Below, in pieces: positions 43,085-51,458 of a stretch of 64,000 nucleotides of DNA (positions are counted from its first letter, which is position 1; the number at the start of each line of letters is the position of its first letter). The position numbers were made by a program, and so were the translations under genes. This DNA comes from Bdellovibrio sp047344985 (lineage in GTDB: Bacteria > Bdellovibrionota > Bdellovibrionia > Bdellovibrionales > Bdellovibrionaceae). Below the pieces are notes generated by a model. The model had not been told where the DNA came from and did not search any database. It saw nothing but the letters and a program-made list of their open reading frames with translations. The DNA is taken from contig NZ_CP178861.1 in the NCBI RefSeq assembly GCF_047344985.1, forward strand, positions 372,001-436,000, written 5' to 3'.

Positions 43085-43516
43085 CTACCAACGATAGTTT
43101 GAGTAGTAATAGTACTGATAGTAGCTATAGCTGTATGTGTAGCACGGTGTATACCAAGTGCCGTACCAGTAAACGTAGCTATAGTAGTAAGTGTTGTAAC
43201 CGCTGTTGTAGTTTCCGCATGGATTGCAGAAGTACCAGCTCGACGCTCCCGCATCGTTATCCAATTCGCTTCTGACGTTTTCAGCAGAAACAGCTTGGAA
43301 AGAACCTTTCAAAGCCAAGGCCTGAGCTTGAGTATCGTTGGCCATCACTTTATCAGAAGCCATCACAGCCGTTTGGTTCGTGCGCGTATCCACGCGAATG
43401 ACAACCGTTCCGTTCATGGATTGATTCGTTACTGAAGACTCGTTATCAAGTTCTCCGGCAAATGCAGATGCACTCACTCCCAAAGCAAGAGCGGCTACTA
43501 AAATCAAATGTTTCAT
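43085..43516 (-). CDS. Small secreted protein with Tyr-rich C-terminus
   Basis: 143 residues. A signal peptide (cleavage near AFA-GEL) and a plain 70-residue middle part are followed by a C-terminal tail of about 50 residues (93-143) in which close to half are Tyr, with Trp, Ser, Asn and three Cys (FCNPCG and TPCYTY). No family recognised. Such tails can be cross-linked, adhesive or amyloid-forming. A GGAGG-type site precedes the ATG. The S8 protease gene follows on the same strand. Confidence 0.75.
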   Translation of the reverse strand: MKHLILVAALALGVSASAFAGELDNESSVTNQSMNGTVVIRVDTRTNQTAVMASDKVMANDTQAQALALKGSFQAVSAENVRSELDNDAGASSWYFCNPCGNYNSGYNTYYYSYVYWYGTWYTPCYTYSYSYYQYYYYSNYRW

Positions 43517-43637
43517 AAGAACCCTCCTAAAAGATATGCTTTCGTTTTATGCAATCCAGAGCGAGTGTCACTCAAAAATGGAGTGTCATTTGAAAGTCCT
43601 TGACGCGAGGCAATTCAAAAAGGTACGGCGTACCTCT

Positions 43638-44345
43638 ATGGAACCTATTGGCTATTTAGAATCATGTTTTCGCGATAAATTCGGGACGCCGCGACAGCCT
43701 GGCCTTGTGAAGGAGGCATGGGCGCGCCTGAAAATTCGTGCGGATCTTCAACCTGAAGAATCTCTTCAGGGGCTCGAAGGTTTTAGTCATGTGTGGCTCG
43801 TGTGGGTTTTTCATCAAAACAAAACGGCGCGCTTTCATGCGAAGGTTCATCCTCCGCGCCTCGAAGGTAAAACGATGGGCGTGTTTGCGACTCGCAGTCC
43901 GCATCGTCCAAATCCGATTGGCCTTTCGTTAGTTGAACTGATTAAAGTTGAAAAAGATGGAATCATCGTTGCGGGCGCGGACCTTGTGGATGGCACGCCC
44001 ATCTTGGATATCAAGCCCTATCTGCCTGAGGTGGAGTCGATTCCAAATGCGCGCACTGGCTGGCCTGCGGAGATCGCCAAAGACCCGATCCATGTAGAAT
44101 TTACCGAGCACGCGGAAGCTCTTATGAAAGAGTGGGAAGCTCGTCACCCAGATCAGTCATTAAGAAAAGTTGTCGAGGAAACCCTCAAATTGGATCCGCG
44201 TCCTGTGGTTTATCGCGGTTATGAGGAAAAAGAGTCTCCTTATCGCAATGAACACGCGGTTCGTTTGTTTGATGGAGATGTCCATTTCAAGTTTGAAACT
44301 CCCACTTTGGTCCGAGTTTTTGATATTCGTTTCATACATATTTAG
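43638..44345 (+). CDS. trmO: tRNA (t6A37) methyltransferase TrmO
   Basis: 235 residues. The YaeB/TsaA pattern is clear: PIGYLESCFRDKFGTPRQPGLV, GFSHVWLVWVFHQN, GVFATRSPHRPNPIGLSLVEL and DGTPILDIKPYLP. It uses SAM to N6-methylate threonylcarbamoyl-adenosine at position 37 of tRNA-Thr. ATG 43638 is chosen from the start of the conserved domain; the frame opens earlier at 43536 and the ribosome-binding site is weak. The short palindrome GGTACGGCGTACC lies immediately before the start. Confidence 0.9.
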   Translation: MEPIGYLESCFRDKFGTPRQPGLVKEAWARLKIRADLQPEESLQGLEGFSHVWLVWVFHQNKTARFHAKVHPPRLEGKTMGVFATRSPHRPNPIGLSLVELIKVEKDGIIVAGADLVDGTPILDIKPYLPEVESIPNARTGWPAEIAKDPIHVEFTEHAEALMKEWEARHPDQSLRKVVEETLKLDPRPVVYRGYEEKESPYRNEHAVRLFDGDVHFKFETPTLVRVFDIRFIHI

Positions 44346-44411
44346 TTGCAGTTGCCTTTTATTTGCGCACCTTGCTAGAGTCCCTGCTGAACCTAACACT
44401 GGAGGGAAATC

Positions 44412-45395
44412 GTGAGAACATTGGATACTGCTTCTCATTCTGAAAACAGCACTCTTCGTAAAGTTCCAACATTGAGCCTTGCTAGCTACACAAAAGGCTC
44501 AGACGCGGACCGCGCGAAATTCATCGACAATCTTTTCACAGGTCTTAAAGAATACGGCTTCATCATTCTTAAAGATCACAACGTGAAAGCCGCAGATCTG
44601 CATAAAGCTTACGATATTCTTCAAAAGTTTTACTCTCTTCCAACAGACTTAAAAAAATCTTACATCTCTCCGAAAGCGGGCTTCCAGCGTGGTTACACTC
44701 CGTTTGGTCAAGAGCACGCAAAAGATTCTCCTGTGATGGACTTGAAAGAGTTCTGGCATGTAGGTCGCGTTCTTCCTGAAGGTCACGCTTTGAAAACGGT
44801 TTATCCTGAAAACGTATGGCCGACAGAGATTCCTGAATTTAAATCTCACTTCACAGCTTTGTTTGATGCTTTGGAAGAAGCAGGAAACGTAATGCTTGAA
44901 GCTTTGACGATGCCTCTTGAAGTTGAAAAAGACTTCTTTGCGAAAATGACGAAAGATGGAAATTCAATCTTGCGTCTTCTTCACTATCCGCCAATTCCAG
45001 ACGGTGTTGATCCTCGTTGCGTGCGCGCGGCGGCTCATGAAGACATCAACTTCATTACAATTTTGCCAGCGGCAACGGCTTCCGGCCTTCAATTGAAAGA
45101 CCGCGATGGTCAATGGTTGGATATCGATTCTGAACCAGATACTTTGATCGTCGATGTGGGTGATATGTTGGCTCGTTTAACAAACGACGTATTGCCTTCA
45201 ACTACTCATCGCGTGATCAACCCGCAAGACGGTAAAAACCAAAGCCGTTACTCAATGCCGTTCTTTATGCATCCGCATCCAGAAGCGATGTTGAGCTGCT
45301 TGCCATCTTGTAAAGGGACAGGCGCGAAATACCCTGATATCACTGGACACGATTTCTTGATGCAACGTTTGCGTGAGATCGGTCTTATCAAATAG
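44412..45395 (+). CDS. 2OG-Fe(II) oxygenase, isopenicillin N synthase-like
   Basis: 327 residues. The N-terminal DIOX_N part (FIDNLFTGLKEYGFIILKDH) and the core with the iron ligands HED (AAHEDINFITIL, about 213-215), the distal His (STTHRVINP) and the Arg-x-Ser (RYSMPFF) are all present. Such enzymes oxidise small molecules, using 2-oxoglutarate in most cases; the substrate is not clear. It starts at GTG after GGAGGG and ends with a strong terminator, 66 bases after trmO. Confidence 0.9.
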   Translation: MRTLDTASHSENSTLRKVPTLSLASYTKGSDADRAKFIDNLFTGLKEYGFIILKDHNVKAADLHKAYDILQKFYSLPTDLKKSYISPKAGFQRGYTPFGQEHAKDSPVMDLKEFWHVGRVLPEGHALKTVYPENVWPTEIPEFKSHFTALFDALEEAGNVMLEALTMPLEVEKDFFAKMTKDGNSILRLLHYPPIPDGVDPRCVRAAAHEDINFITILPAATASGLQLKDRDGQWLDIDSEPDTLIVDVGDMLARLTNDVLPSTTHRVINPQDGKNQSRYSMPFFMHPHPEAMLSCLPSCKGTGAKYPDITGHDFLMQRLREIGLIK

Positions 45396-45425
45396 ACATT
45401 TTCCGTCACCGAACTGAAATGACTT

Positions 45426-45464
45426 CAAGAAAGGGATTCGTAAGAATCCCTTTCTTGCTTTTGG
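45426..45464 (+). terminator. Very stable hairpin terminator
   Basis: A perfect 14-bp stem CAAGAAAGGGATTC with a GTAA loop, then CTTTT, after the oxygenase gene. Confidence 0.82.
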
Positions 45465-45521
45465 CTCTTGAGATTAGATAAAAACGATTTGTTTCACGAG
45501 TAGAACATGAAGGGGGATTTC

Positions 45522-45992
45522 ATGCGATATTTTGTGTTTGTGTTGATGGTCTTAGTGAGTTTGTGGTCGGCGCACAGTCAGGCGGCTGATAACTTCATGA
45601 GTTTTAAAATCAATACTCTGGCGCCGGGTCGGTACGATTATTCTTTCGTCTGGAATCCGGTGACTCAAGAGGCGACTTTGCGCGTGGGCTTGGTAGCCGA
45701 TAAAGTCGATCCGTTTTTGCAAGACAAAGAAATTTCCTTCACCAATGCACAGAAAGCCGAATTTGAAGCTTTGGATTTTCCAAAAGTTGTTCAAGGCTGC
45801 GAGGCGATTTCTCACTGGCAGTTTGAATATCAGCCAGGCCTTCCGAACTACTTAATGTATATGACATTGAAAGGTCCTAACTGCGAAAAAGTCGCACAGG
45901 TTTTTGATATTCTACAAGTTCGCATGCGTTTTATCGGTGTTTCTGTGGTTTCGTTTGAACCTATTGACGTTGCTGTCGATATCAGTCGGTAA
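45522..45992 (+). CDS. Secreted protein of unknown family
   Basis: 156 residues with a signal peptide (MRYFVFVLMVLVSLWSAHSQA-AD). The mature domain is compact with two Cys (about 83 and 115), alternating beta strands, and no motif I know. ATG 45522 follows AGGGGG by five bases; the ATG at 45507 lies before that site. Probably co-transcribed with the next gene (44 bases). Confidence 0.7.
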   Translation: MRYFVFVLMVLVSLWSAHSQAADNFMSFKINTLAPGRYDYSFVWNPVTQEATLRVGLVADKVDPFLQDKEISFTNAQKAEFEALDFPKVVQGCEAISHWQFEYQPGLPNYLMYMTLKGPNCEKVAQVFDILQVRMRFIGVSVVSFEPIDVAVDISR

Positions 45993-46036
45993 GCATCGTT
46001 TCTTGATAAAAAGATTTGAACGGCGTACAACAGGGT

Positions 46037-46810
46037 ATGAAGAAGAATACTTTAATACTCCTCATTGTTGGCGCCGCTGTTATTTTAATCATTTCTTATT
46101 GCCAATTCTGGTCGGGCGGAGAAAAAAATCCTACGGCTGTCGTTGATCCCGAAACGATGGGAAACGTTCCTCCTGAATCTTCTTCTGCGGCCGCTGGAAA
46201 ACCTAAAGGCGAAGTACCTCCTCCGTCAGAGCAAGCGGCGGCTCCGAGCGCGGGATTTTTGCCAACGCAGATGGAAGATGCCGGAAAATTTGAAGCTTAC
46301 AAAAAACATCTTAAAGAAATGGCCGTTTGCTTAAACATGCAAGTGGGACAGCTTGATCCTCAATCTGAAATTAATTTTGAAACTTTCAATAAAGCGATTT
46401 CTCCTGACTTAGGTGACATCGTGATGACGACAGACGAATGGTCTGCAACGGATATTCGCACGAAAGCAGGCGAGCTTCGTCGTATCTACATTGAGAATTC
46501 TCCGGATCCGGAAAAGCAGTCACAGAAAAACTTAAAGTATTATTCTTTGAGCACTTCAGGTGAACAGAAAGAATTGCCTTTGGCGGCAGACCAAATGGCG
46601 AATCCTTCGGAGGCCTTGATCGCGAGCCTTGAATCAGACGGGGAGCTTGTTGGCAAATCGACATCTCGCCGTATGTTTTATCAAAATGGCGATGATCTTT
46701 TATTGATTGAAAGAAACGGAAAGATTTATTCGTTTGAACTTCCGCACGATGGTAAGACTTTTACTTGCATCGATGCGGACTCTGCAAAAATGGCGTGTCG
46801 TTGTAAGTAG
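46037..46810 (+). CDS. Membrane-anchored periplasmic protein of unknown family
   Basis: 257 residues: an N-terminal membrane helix (about 5-24, followed by a Cys), a Pro/Ala/Ser-rich linker (about 40-75), and a globular C-terminal domain with three Cys, two of them in the final ACRCK. ATG 46037 is preferred because MKKNTL plus hydrophobic residues makes a normal anchor; a TTG at 46016 would add seven residues. No family recognised. Confidence 0.68.
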   Translation: MKKNTLILLIVGAAVILIISYCQFWSGGEKNPTAVVDPETMGNVPPESSSAAAGKPKGEVPPPSEQAAAPSAGFLPTQMEDAGKFEAYKKHLKEMAVCLNMQVGQLDPQSEINFETFNKAISPDLGDIVMTTDEWSATDIRTKAGELRRIYIENSPDPEKQSQKNLKYYSLSTSGEQKELPLAADQMANPSEALIASLESDGELVGKSTSRRMFYQNGDDLLLIERNGKIYSFELPHDGKTFTCIDADSAKMACRCK

Positions 46811-46838
46811 AATCTTTCGCAGTGAGTGCTACGATGAA

Positions 46839-46868
46839 AACGGCGAGGAGGGTTGTCTGCTCGCCGTT
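46839..46868 (+). terminator. Hairpin terminator
   Basis: A 9-bp stem AACGGCGAG/CTCGCCGTT with a 12-base loop and a short T-rich tail, between convergent genes. Confidence 0.6.
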
Positions 46869-46890
46869 ATTTGGAAATTACTTTTAAGGC

Positions 46891-49569
46891 TTATTGGAAA
46901 CGAGTCAAAGCATCACGCAAAGACTCCAGTTGGACCTTCGATTGAGCCAACAAAGCCTTATCCGCTGCAACGACTTCTTCGTCTGCGTTCGCAATAAACT
47001 TCTCGTTTGAAAGCTTACCAGAAAGCATTGTGATGTCTTTTTGAAGTTTTTCGATCAACTTGTTGATGCGTTTTACTTCTTCATCAAAGTCCACCAAGCC
47101 TTCAAGCGGGATGATCACTTTTACACTTGTGTCTTTCACAACGACCGGAGCCACAGCACACTTCATTAGGTTGCCTTCTTCTCCGATTTCAAGGTTCTCG
47201 ACACGTCCCATAGTCAAAATCGCCGTGCGGTTGTTGCCCAAGATTTTTTGAACTTGGTCGTTTGTGACACCCAAACGCACGTTGATTTTTACAGCCGGGC
47301 TGATGCGGTTTTCACCACGGATGTTACGAATCGCCGTGATCACTTCCTTCACGATGTCGATTTCAAGAGCCGCCTGAGCAGAACCCAGGCTTAGGAACTC
47401 TTTATCGTTACGTGTATTCGGGAACTGATCCACGATACAAGCTGTGCCTTTGATAGGAAGCTTTTGGTAAATCTCTTCCGAAATAAACGGAGCAAATGGG
47501 TGCAACAAGCGCATCATGCGATTTAAAACTTGGGCGATCACAAGTTGAGTCGCTTGTTTTTCTTCCATGTTGTTGCCGTTCATGATTGGTTTTGTAAATT
47601 CAATGTACCAATCGCAGAACTGATTCCAAATGAACTGATAAAGCGCATTGGCAGCGTCAGAGAATCTTTCGCCTTCCATTGCTTCTTCCACTTCTTTTGT
47701 GACTTCAGCCAATTTCGTGATGATCCATTGGTCAAAGACGCTGATTTGGCCTTTGTTTGGAAGAGCCTTGACACCTTCAGCAGGAACTTTGAAGTCAGCA
47801 AGATTAGAGAGCGCGAAACGAGCCGCGTTCCAGATCTTGTTCATAAAGTTTCTGTAGCCTTCAAGACGTTGTTCACTGAATTTAAAATCTTTTCCAGAGT
47901 ACAAGTGAGCCGCAAATGTAAAGCGCAGAGCATCGGCTCCGTACTTTTCAATCATCTCAACCGGGTCCACAGAGTTGCCTAAAGACTTAGACATCTTGCG
48001 ACCTTGAGAATCGCGAACAAGACCGTGGATGTAAACCGTGCGGAACGGAACATCACGCTTAAATTCAAGACCCATCATGATCATACGAGCCACCCAGAAG
48101 AAGATGATATCGTGACCCGTCACCAAGTAACTTGTTGGGTAGAATGTTTTAAGTGTCTCAGTCTCTGTCGGCCAACCCATTGTTGAGAACGGCCAAAGAG
48201 CCGAACTAAACCATGTATCCAGAACGTCTTCGTCTTGAGTTAGTTTTGTGTTGCCGCATTTTTCACAAGCAGTCACATCTGTTTCACTCACGTTTTGGTG
48301 GTTGCAGTTCGTGCAATACCAAACCGGAATACGGTGACCCCACCATAATTGGCGAGAGATACACCAGTCTTCGATATTGTTCAGCCAGTGCAAGTAAACT
48401 TTAGTCCAAGATTCTGGTTCAAAACGAATCGTACCGCTTTCAACAACGCGTTTTGCTGGTGTTGCAAGCTGTTCCATTTTTACAAACCACTGTTCAGACA
48501 AGAAAGGCTCAACAACCGCACCCGAACGAGAGCAGTGACCCACTGAATGAACATAAGGCTCTTCTTTTTCAAGAAGGTTTTGCGCTTTTAAATCTTCCAA
48601 CACGCGCTTGCGAGCTTCCTGAACTTTCAATCCTTGATAAGGACCGGCGTTTTCGTTCATCTCGGCTTTTTTCGTCAGAATGTTGATGAACTCCAAGTGA
48701 TGAGTTTTACCGATTTTGTAGTCGTTAAAGTCATGCGCCGGAGTGATCTTTACAACACCTGAACCGAAAGCCTTATCAACGTAAGTATCGGCGATGATTT
48801 TGATCTTTCTGTTGATCAAAGGAACGATGACGTTTTTTCCGATCAAGTGTTTATAGCGTTCATCATCTGGATTTACGCAAAGAGCGGTATCACCCAGCAT
48901 TGTTTCTGGACGAGTTGTTGCGACAATCAAGAAACCAGAACCGTCTTCAAGAGGATACTTGATGTGGTAAAGAGAACCTTTGATTTGCTTGTGTTCAACT
49001 TCCAAGTCAGAAATCGCTGTCTCAAGAGGACCTGACCAGTTCACCAGACGTTGACCACGATAGATCAAACCTTTTTTGTGAAGGCTTACGAAAACTTTGC
49101 GAACCGCTTTAGAAACGCCTTCATCCAAAGTGAAAACTGCGCGCTCCCAATCACAAGAGTCACCAAGTCGGCGCATTTGTGAATAAATACGATCGCCATA
49201 TTGATGTTTCCACTCCCACACTTTGCCTACGAATTTTTCGCGGCCCAAATCATGGCGAGTGACATTTTCTTTTTTAAGTTCTCTTTCAACAACAGATTGA
49301 GTCGCGATACCCGCGTGATCCGTGCCCGGCAACCACATTGTGTTGTAACCATTCATGCGCTTCCAACGGATGAGCATGTCTTGAATCGTGTGATCCAACG
49401 CGTGGCCCATGTGCAAGAAACCTGTGACGTTCGGTGGAGGAAGGATGATTGAAAACGGAGGTTTTGTGGATTGATCTTGTGCTTTGAAGTATCCCGAATT
49501 CTCCCACCACTGATAGGTACGAGTTTCCACGTCTGCGGGATTGTAACGATCGGATAATTGTTCTGACAT
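46891..49569 (-). CDS. valS: Valyl-tRNA synthetase
   Basis: 892 residues. Class I signatures are present: PPPNVTGFLHMGHAL (the HIGH box as HMGH), GRKMSKSLGNSVDP (KMSKS), and WCISRQLWWGHRIPVWYC. The editing domain contains TTRPETMLGDTA. The C-terminal coiled-coil arm is intact (GLVDFDEEVKRINKLIEKL onward). It charges tRNA-Val. ATG 49569 has GAGG upstream; eight codons upstream another in-frame start exists without a good site. Confidence 0.96.
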   Translation of the reverse strand: MSEQLSDRYNPADVETRTYQWWENSGYFKAQDQSTKPPFSIILPPPNVTGFLHMGHALDHTIQDMLIRWKRMNGYNTMWLPGTDHAGIATQSVVERELKKENVTRHDLGREKFVGKVWEWKHQYGDRIYSQMRRLGDSCDWERAVFTLDEGVSKAVRKVFVSLHKKGLIYRGQRLVNWSGPLETAISDLEVEHKQIKGSLYHIKYPLEDGSGFLIVATTRPETMLGDTALCVNPDDERYKHLIGKNVIVPLINRKIKIIADTYVDKAFGSGVVKITPAHDFNDYKIGKTHHLEFINILTKKAEMNENAGPYQGLKVQEARKRVLEDLKAQNLLEKEEPYVHSVGHCSRSGAVVEPFLSEQWFVKMEQLATPAKRVVESGTIRFEPESWTKVYLHWLNNIEDWCISRQLWWGHRIPVWYCTNCNHQNVSETDVTACEKCGNTKLTQDEDVLDTWFSSALWPFSTMGWPTETETLKTFYPTSYLVTGHDIIFFWVARMIMMGLEFKRDVPFRTVYIHGLVRDSQGRKMSKSLGNSVDPVEMIEKYGADALRFTFAAHLYSGKDFKFSEQRLEGYRNFMNKIWNAARFALSNLADFKVPAEGVKALPNKGQISVFDQWIITKLAEVTKEVEEAMEGERFSDAANALYQFIWNQFCDWYIEFTKPIMNGNNMEEKQATQLVIAQVLNRMMRLLHPFAPFISEEIYQKLPIKGTACIVDQFPNTRNDKEFLSLGSAQAALEIDIVKEVITAIRNIRGENRISPAVKINVRLGVTNDQVQKILGNNRTAILTMGRVENLEIGEEGNLMKCAVAPVVVKDTSVKVIIPLEGLVDFDEEVKRINKLIEKLQKDITMLSGKLSNEKFIANADEEVVAADKALLAQSKVQLESLRDALTRFQ

Positions 49570-49678
49570 TTGAAGACCTCTAACTGCGTTCAAGGATACG
49601 AAATCCCAAGGTTTTTAACCTTTAGAGAGTAGCAAACTCAAGCTTAATTCGGTAGGGGTAATGCCGGGGGCAAGACCC

Positions 49679-49801
49679 ATAAAACCCTCCGAATGAAATC
49701 CTAGACCCTTTCGCTCGGACAGTCCTCGCTGACGCCGTCCCTTTGGGACTGGCTGCTGCGGAACTCGCTTCAGGCCTAGGATTTCATTCGGAGGGTTTTA
49801 T
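49679..49801. repeat. 29-bp inverted repeat with structured core
   Basis: Left arm 49679-49707 and right arm 49773-49801 match at 28 of 29 positions (ATAAAACCCTCCGAATGAAA and on). The 65-base core contains GCC-x-GTCCC-TTT-GGGAC-x-GGC. It has the size and symmetry of a MITE-like or palindromic intergenic element; no target-site duplication is obvious. As RNA it would form one very long hairpin. Confidence 0.8.
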
Positions 49802-49975
49802 TGGTTTTCCCGGTTACGCTCCGAGAGTTTTGAGTTGGTATCGTAAGGTAAAATTTTGGGTTGGTGCGTTGAAGTGCGTAGGTTTCTAGTGCAGAAAAAT
49901 ACTTGCGCTTGTTTCTGCCTCGCTGACTTTTGGAGTTGAGCTTTGGATTTAACAAAAGAGTGGTTCTAAAAATGC

Positions 49976-50007
49976 AAAGCGAGAATGGCCTTTGCCAGAC
50001 TCGCTTT
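49976..50007 (+). promoter_or_regulatory. Leader hairpin upstream of the 36-residue peptide
   Basis: AAAGCGAG/CTCGCTTT encloses TGGC-CTTT-GCCA with a two-by-two internal loop. It is followed by TTGG, too short for a convincing terminator, and sits eight bases before the hairpin that hides the ribosome-binding site. Confidence 0.6.
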
Positions 50008-50014
50008 TGGTGGA

Positions 50015-50040
50015 TCTCCTGTCCGAAAACTTACAGGAGG
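50015..50040 (+). promoter_or_regulatory. Hairpin sequestering the ribosome-binding site
   Basis: CTCCTGT (50016-50022) pairs with ACAGGAG (50033-50039), extended by a G-U pair, over a 10-base loop. The right arm is the strong Shine-Dalgarno of the 36-residue peptide, so translation should be blocked until the hairpin opens. Confidence 0.75.
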
Positions 50041-50046
50041 TGTCCG

Positions 50047-50157
50047 ATGCGTAAAACCAAGTACTTACGTATTCGACGCGTTTTGAAGATTACTAAAGGT
50101 TTGTTGGTGATTGTCTTGTTAATCTTGACGATCGTCGCGAAATTTAAAGTTCTTTAA
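50047..50157 (+). CDS. 36-residue hydrophobic membrane peptide
   Basis: A very basic N-terminus (MRKTKYLRIRRVLKITKG) leads into one membrane helix (about 19-31) and a short AKFKVL tail. The ribosome-binding site ACAGGAGG lies seven bases upstream and is strong but paired in a hairpin. Small basic-hydrophobic peptides with occluded translation starts are typical of type I toxins; other options are a small membrane regulator or a leader peptide. I recognise no family. The frame, site and structure agree, so I consider it a real gene. Confidence 0.65.
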   Translation: MRKTKYLRIRRVLKITKGLLVIVLLILTIVAKFKVL

Positions 50158-50271
50158 CTCAACCTCCAACAAGTAACGACACAGCCCAAGGACTAGTGAC
50201 TGGGAGACGGTCTGTTTGCCTCGGCTTGAGTGATACATGGATGAGTCTGGTGAAGGCACTTTTCAGAAATA

Positions 50272-50301
50272 AAAAAGGGAGGTTTGTGGCCTCCCTTTTT
50301 T
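50272..50301. terminator. Bidirectional terminator
   Basis: Stem AAAAGGGAGG/CCTCCCTTTT with a seven-base loop and T-runs both ways, between the peptide gene and the convergent porin gene. Confidence 0.92.
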
Positions 50302-50318
50302 GTTTTCATTGATTCAGA

Positions 50319-51356
50319 TTATTTCAAGAAATCTGCTAGCAGGCGGGCGCCTACTACGAATTCGTCTCGGACTGTTTTGTCTGCTACGCCATCAAGGTCG
50401 CCTGTTGTGTTGTTGTAGGCGAAGTGGTAGCGGAAGTTTGTGTCAGTGTAAGGCTTGTATTCTGCAACTACACCGTAAGCGATGTATTTGTTTGTTCTGT
50501 CAGTAACACCACCGATTTTTTCTTCTGTGGAGATCACTTCAAGGCGTGGTGTCCATTGTTCCCAACCTGTGTACGCCAATTTTCCTACGAATGAAGATTC
50601 AGAATCTTTGAAGCCTGTTGCGTCGGCTTTGAATTCGCCCATCAAGTAGTCAAGTGATGCAGAGATCGGGCTTGAGTTCCACATAACACCAGCTGCGATG
50701 AATTGATGTTTGTCGTCTTTTGCTGGACCCGCAAGAGTGTGGTAGCTCAAGTTGAAGTTCAATGCTTTTTCTAGGAAAGCGCCTCTCCAGATCACGCCCC
50801 ACATGCTTGAGTTTTGTGATGCTGTTGGACCTGCTTTTGTGTCAGGTTCGTTCGTTGCTAGAACGTGGACTTGTTGGCCGTCGAAAGAGAAAGTTCCCTT
50901 TACACCAGTCATATAAAGAAGATCTTTTGTGCCAAGAAGAGTCGTTGAAGCTCCTGTTGGAGTGTAGAACGGAGAAGTTAAGTACAAATCAGCACCGCTT
51001 GTAGCGCCTTCGAAACCGCCGAATTCAGTGTTGAATTTACCAGCTGTCAAAGTGAAAAGATCCGACATCTTGTGTGACAAGTACGCGTATTCAACAGCTG
51101 TTTGAGAAGCATCAACGCCGCGAGTGGCGTCTTTGTTGAATGCTAAACGCACCCGGAAAGTAAGATCTTCAAGAGCTTTGGCTTGGTAATCAAGACGACC
51201 TGTTTTGAAATAGAATTTCGTCTGGTCCACTGCTCCCGGAGTGTCTTTGTATGTTGTTGAGTTGTAGTCTGCACGCATGTCCAGGCTCAAAGAACCTGCA
51301 TGTGCCGCTGTTGTCATGGCTGTTGTTGCCAACGTTGCAATCAAAAACTTTTTCAT
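50319..51356 (-). CDS. Porin-like outer-membrane protein
   Basis: 345 residues with a signal peptide (MKKFLIATLATTAMTTAAHA-GS) and barrel-type alternating strands. It shares plan and segments with the porin at 30980-32068 (SLDMRADYNSTTYKD; TLTAGKFNTEFGGFEG; TNFRYHFAYNNTTGD near the C-terminus), so they are paralogues. The probable role is a general or selective diffusion pore. ATG 51356 follows AAGGATGT; the frame opens 14 codons earlier with no site. Codon use suggests high expression. Confidence 0.82.
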   Translation of the reverse strand: MKKFLIATLATTAMTTAAHAGSLSLDMRADYNSTTYKDTPGAVDQTKFYFKTGRLDYQAKALEDLTFRVRLAFNKDATRGVDASQTAVEYAYLSHKMSDLFTLTAGKFNTEFGGFEGATSGADLYLTSPFYTPTGASTTLLGTKDLLYMTGVKGTFSFDGQQVHVLATNEPDTKAGPTASQNSSMWGVIWRGAFLEKALNFNLSYHTLAGPAKDDKHQFIAAGVMWNSSPISASLDYLMGEFKADATGFKDSESSFVGKLAYTGWEQWTPRLEVISTEEKIGGVTDRTNKYIAYGVVAEYKPYTDTNFRYHFAYNNTTGDLDGVADKTVRDEFVVGARLLADFLK

Positions 51357-51458
51357 TGGTACATCCTTGTTTAAAGTTTTAGGTTTTCGAATGTACATAG
51401 TATGTTACAAACAAAGGCTGCCGCCAAGGACGCTTTAATTTATTTTGTCAGTTGGCTT

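Larger units (their letters stand above)
49570..50046. other. Intergenic region with a long inverted repeat and structured leader
   Basis: 477 bases without a conventional gene. It holds a 29-bp inverted repeat around a 65-base GC-rich core (49679-49801) and, before the small peptide gene, two stacked hairpins (49976-50007 and 50015-50040), the second covering the ribosome-binding site. Confidence 0.7.

Noticed and set aside
49679..49801. tRNA or rho-independent terminator
   Set aside because: No cloverleaf or T-loop sequence and no T-run after the right arm; the arms are far longer than a terminator stem.
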